This document shows positions 23,163 to 24,037 of a stretch of DNA of 24,037 nucleotides, piece after piece. The stretch lies in the NCBI GenBank assembly GCA_003498085.1, contig DNCM01000029.1:1-24037 (forward strand). Direction: 5' to 3'. The notes below the pieces were generated by a model that was not told the DNA's origin, searched no databases, and was given only the letters and a program-made list of their open reading frames with translations. A program made the translations under genes and the position numbers. Each line of letters starts with the position of its first letter. The first letter of the stretch is position 1. The stretch comes from a bacterium (lineage in GTDB: Bacteria > UBA9089 > UBA9088).

Positions 23163-23846
23163 ATGAAAGGATTTTTGATTCTGTTTATTGTAATAGCAAG
23201 CATGGGCCATTCCATCAAAGTCTGTCCAAGAAAAGGGGGTGTTGCAATATACAAGGAAAAAGGAACAGAAACAAGGATTGGAACCTTACTTTCACAAGCA
23301 AAAGCTTTAGAAAAGTCTGGGAAATGGACAAAGATAAGCATTACAGGCTGGGTTCTTTCTTCCCAAATACAGGAGATAAAACCGCTTAAGGCAAAAATAA
23401 AGACGAATATGGGCGAGATCGTTTTGGAATTATTTCATGAGGAGACACCAAGAACAGTAGAAAATTTTGTAAAGCTTGCAGAAAGTGGATTTTACAATAA
23501 TGTGATATTCCATAGGGTAATTCCTGGTTTTATGATTCAAGGAGGAGACCCAACAGGAACAGGTGCTGGTGGGCCAGGCTATATATTTGACGATGAATTC
23601 CATCCAGATCTAAAACATGATAGGCCAGGAATTCTTTCCATGGCAAATGCAGGCCCAAACACAAATGGTTCTCAATTTTTTATCACTGTCGCACCAACAC
23701 CCTGGCTCGATGGAAAACATACGATCTTCGGTCAGGTGCTTGAGGGAATGGATGTTGTCATTAAAATCTCGCAGGTTAGAAGGGATGACCGCGACAGGCC
23801 TATAAAAGATGTCATAATGCAATCTATAACAATAGAAAGACCTTAA
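23163..23846 (+). CDS. Exported SH3-like/cyclophilin peptidyl-prolyl isomerase
   Basis: 227 residues. An N-terminal hydrophobic signal (about 1-17) is followed by a small bacterial SH3-like domain (about 18-70; V-A-I-Y-K-E, S-G-K-W-T-K-I and G-W-V-L-S-S are the typical beta-strand landmarks) and a complete cyclophilin domain (about 75-227). The catalytic cyclophilin residues are present: Arg118, Phe123 and Gln126 in F-H-R-V-I-P-G-F-M-I-Q-G-G-D, Gln171 and Phe173 in N-G-S-Q-F-F, Trp181 and His186. It should catalyse proline isomerisation during folding of envelope proteins; the SH3-like part might bind peptidoglycan or peptide (inference). No lipobox is seen. Its TAA overlaps the asnB ATG by one base. 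Confidence 0.88.
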   Translation: MKGFLILFIVIASMGHSIKVCPRKGGVAIYKEKGTETRIGTLLSQAKALEKSGKWTKISITGWVLSSQIQEIKPLKAKIKTNMGEIVLELFHEETPRTVENFVKLAESGFYNNVIFHRVIPGFMIQGGDPTGTGAGGPGYIFDDEFHPDLKHDRPGILSMANAGPNTNGSQFFITVAPTPWLDGKHTIFGQVLEGMDVVIKISQVRRDDRDRPIKDVIMQSITIERP

Positions 23847-24037
23847 TGTGTGGAATCACAGGAAAATTAAACCTTGACGGCTCTCCCGTAGACAAATCTT
23901 TAATAGAAAGGATGTCTTCTGTGCTTTCTCATCGTGGCCCTGATGATTTCGGGATCTACATAAAAGACGGTATTGGCATTGGACATAGAAAATTTTTTTA
24001 TGACTTCCCACAACCTATCTTAACCGAAGATGAAAAG
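23846..24037 (+). CDS. asnB: Glutamine-hydrolysing asparagine synthase, N-terminal part (runs off right edge)
   Basis: 64 codons before the window ends. The product starts M-C-G-I-T-G, so Cys2 becomes the N-terminal nucleophile of a class II glutamine amidotransferase, and contains L-S-H-R-G-P-D-D-F-G at 28-37, the AsnB-type signature. The usual H-R-R-L-x-I-x-D-L stretch is altered: H-R-K-F-F-Y-D-F-P-Q-P-I, shorter and divergent. The synthetase domain is outside the window. The start overlaps the upstream stop (TAATG). Family members in glycan clusters can amidate sugars instead of aspartate, so the exact substrate is open. Confidence 0.85.
   Translation, partial: MCGITGKLNLDGSPVDKSLIERMSSVLSHRGPDDFGIYIKDGIGIGHRKFFYDFPQPILTEDEK

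Overview
The window looks like a stretch of chromosome from an AT-rich bacterium (about one third G+C by eye) with two membranes. It carries a complete BamA/Omp85 barrel protein, both halves of the LptF/LptG lipopolysaccharide-export permease, a class A penicillin-binding protein, and bacterial-type fmt, pth, rplY and prs. Nothing in it is diagnostic of one named genus. The packing, the arginine use (almost all AGA/AGG in core genes) and the mix of families suggest an uncultivated lineage rather than a familiar proteobacterium; that placement is inference. There are no rRNA or tRNA genes, no CRISPR array and no phage genes. The only mobile element is the 5' end of an IS transposase at the left edge.

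Layout: (1) 1-302, truncated IS1634/IS4-like transposase (minus). (2) 549-4882, minus-strand operon aroD-bamA-asd-yfcE with overlapping junctions. (3) 4962-9331, plus-strand group: a diacylglycerol/undecaprenol-kinase-PAP2 phosphatase fusion, penicillin-binding protein 1A, a long hibernation-promoting factor with its own promoter, and a GT4 glycosyltransferase. (4) fmt on the minus strand (9339-10238). (5) 10365-19198, plus strand: lptF, then a six-gene glycan or glycolipid cassette (methyltransferase, FAD oxidoreductase, radical SAM protein, GT2, DUF2304, GT-C), then lptG. (6) 19208-23054, minus strand: argD plus a small unknown gene, then prs-rplY-pth. (7) 23163 to the right edge, plus strand: an exported SH3-like/cyclophilin fusion, then the start of asnB.

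Two points deserve most attention. First, several promoter-proximal genes (aroD, the kinase-phosphatase fusion, prs, argD and, less exactly, hpf) have a good -35/-10 promoter whose -10 box lies 6-8 bases before the ATG, with no Shine-Dalgarno sequence. These look like leaderless mRNAs, while operon-internal genes, the transposase and the cyclophilin have ordinary ribosome binding sites. Second, the lptF-lptG pair, normally adjacent, is split by about 6.8 kb of surface-glycan genes. A 15-base fossil of the lptG start (M-K-L-L-T, 14 of 15 bases identical) still overlaps the lptF stop codon at 11399, so the ancestral junction and insertion point can be read directly. The inner cassette genes also use CGN arginine codons far more than the flanking genes, consistent with lateral acquisition.

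Functionally most of the window serves the cell envelope: barrel assembly (BamA), diaminopimelate supply (Asd), undecaprenyl-phosphate balance and peptidoglycan synthesis (kinase-PAP2 fusion, PBP1A), lipopolysaccharide export (LptF/LptG) and glycan building (GT4 and the cassette). The remainder is translation and nucleotide or amino-acid housekeeping.
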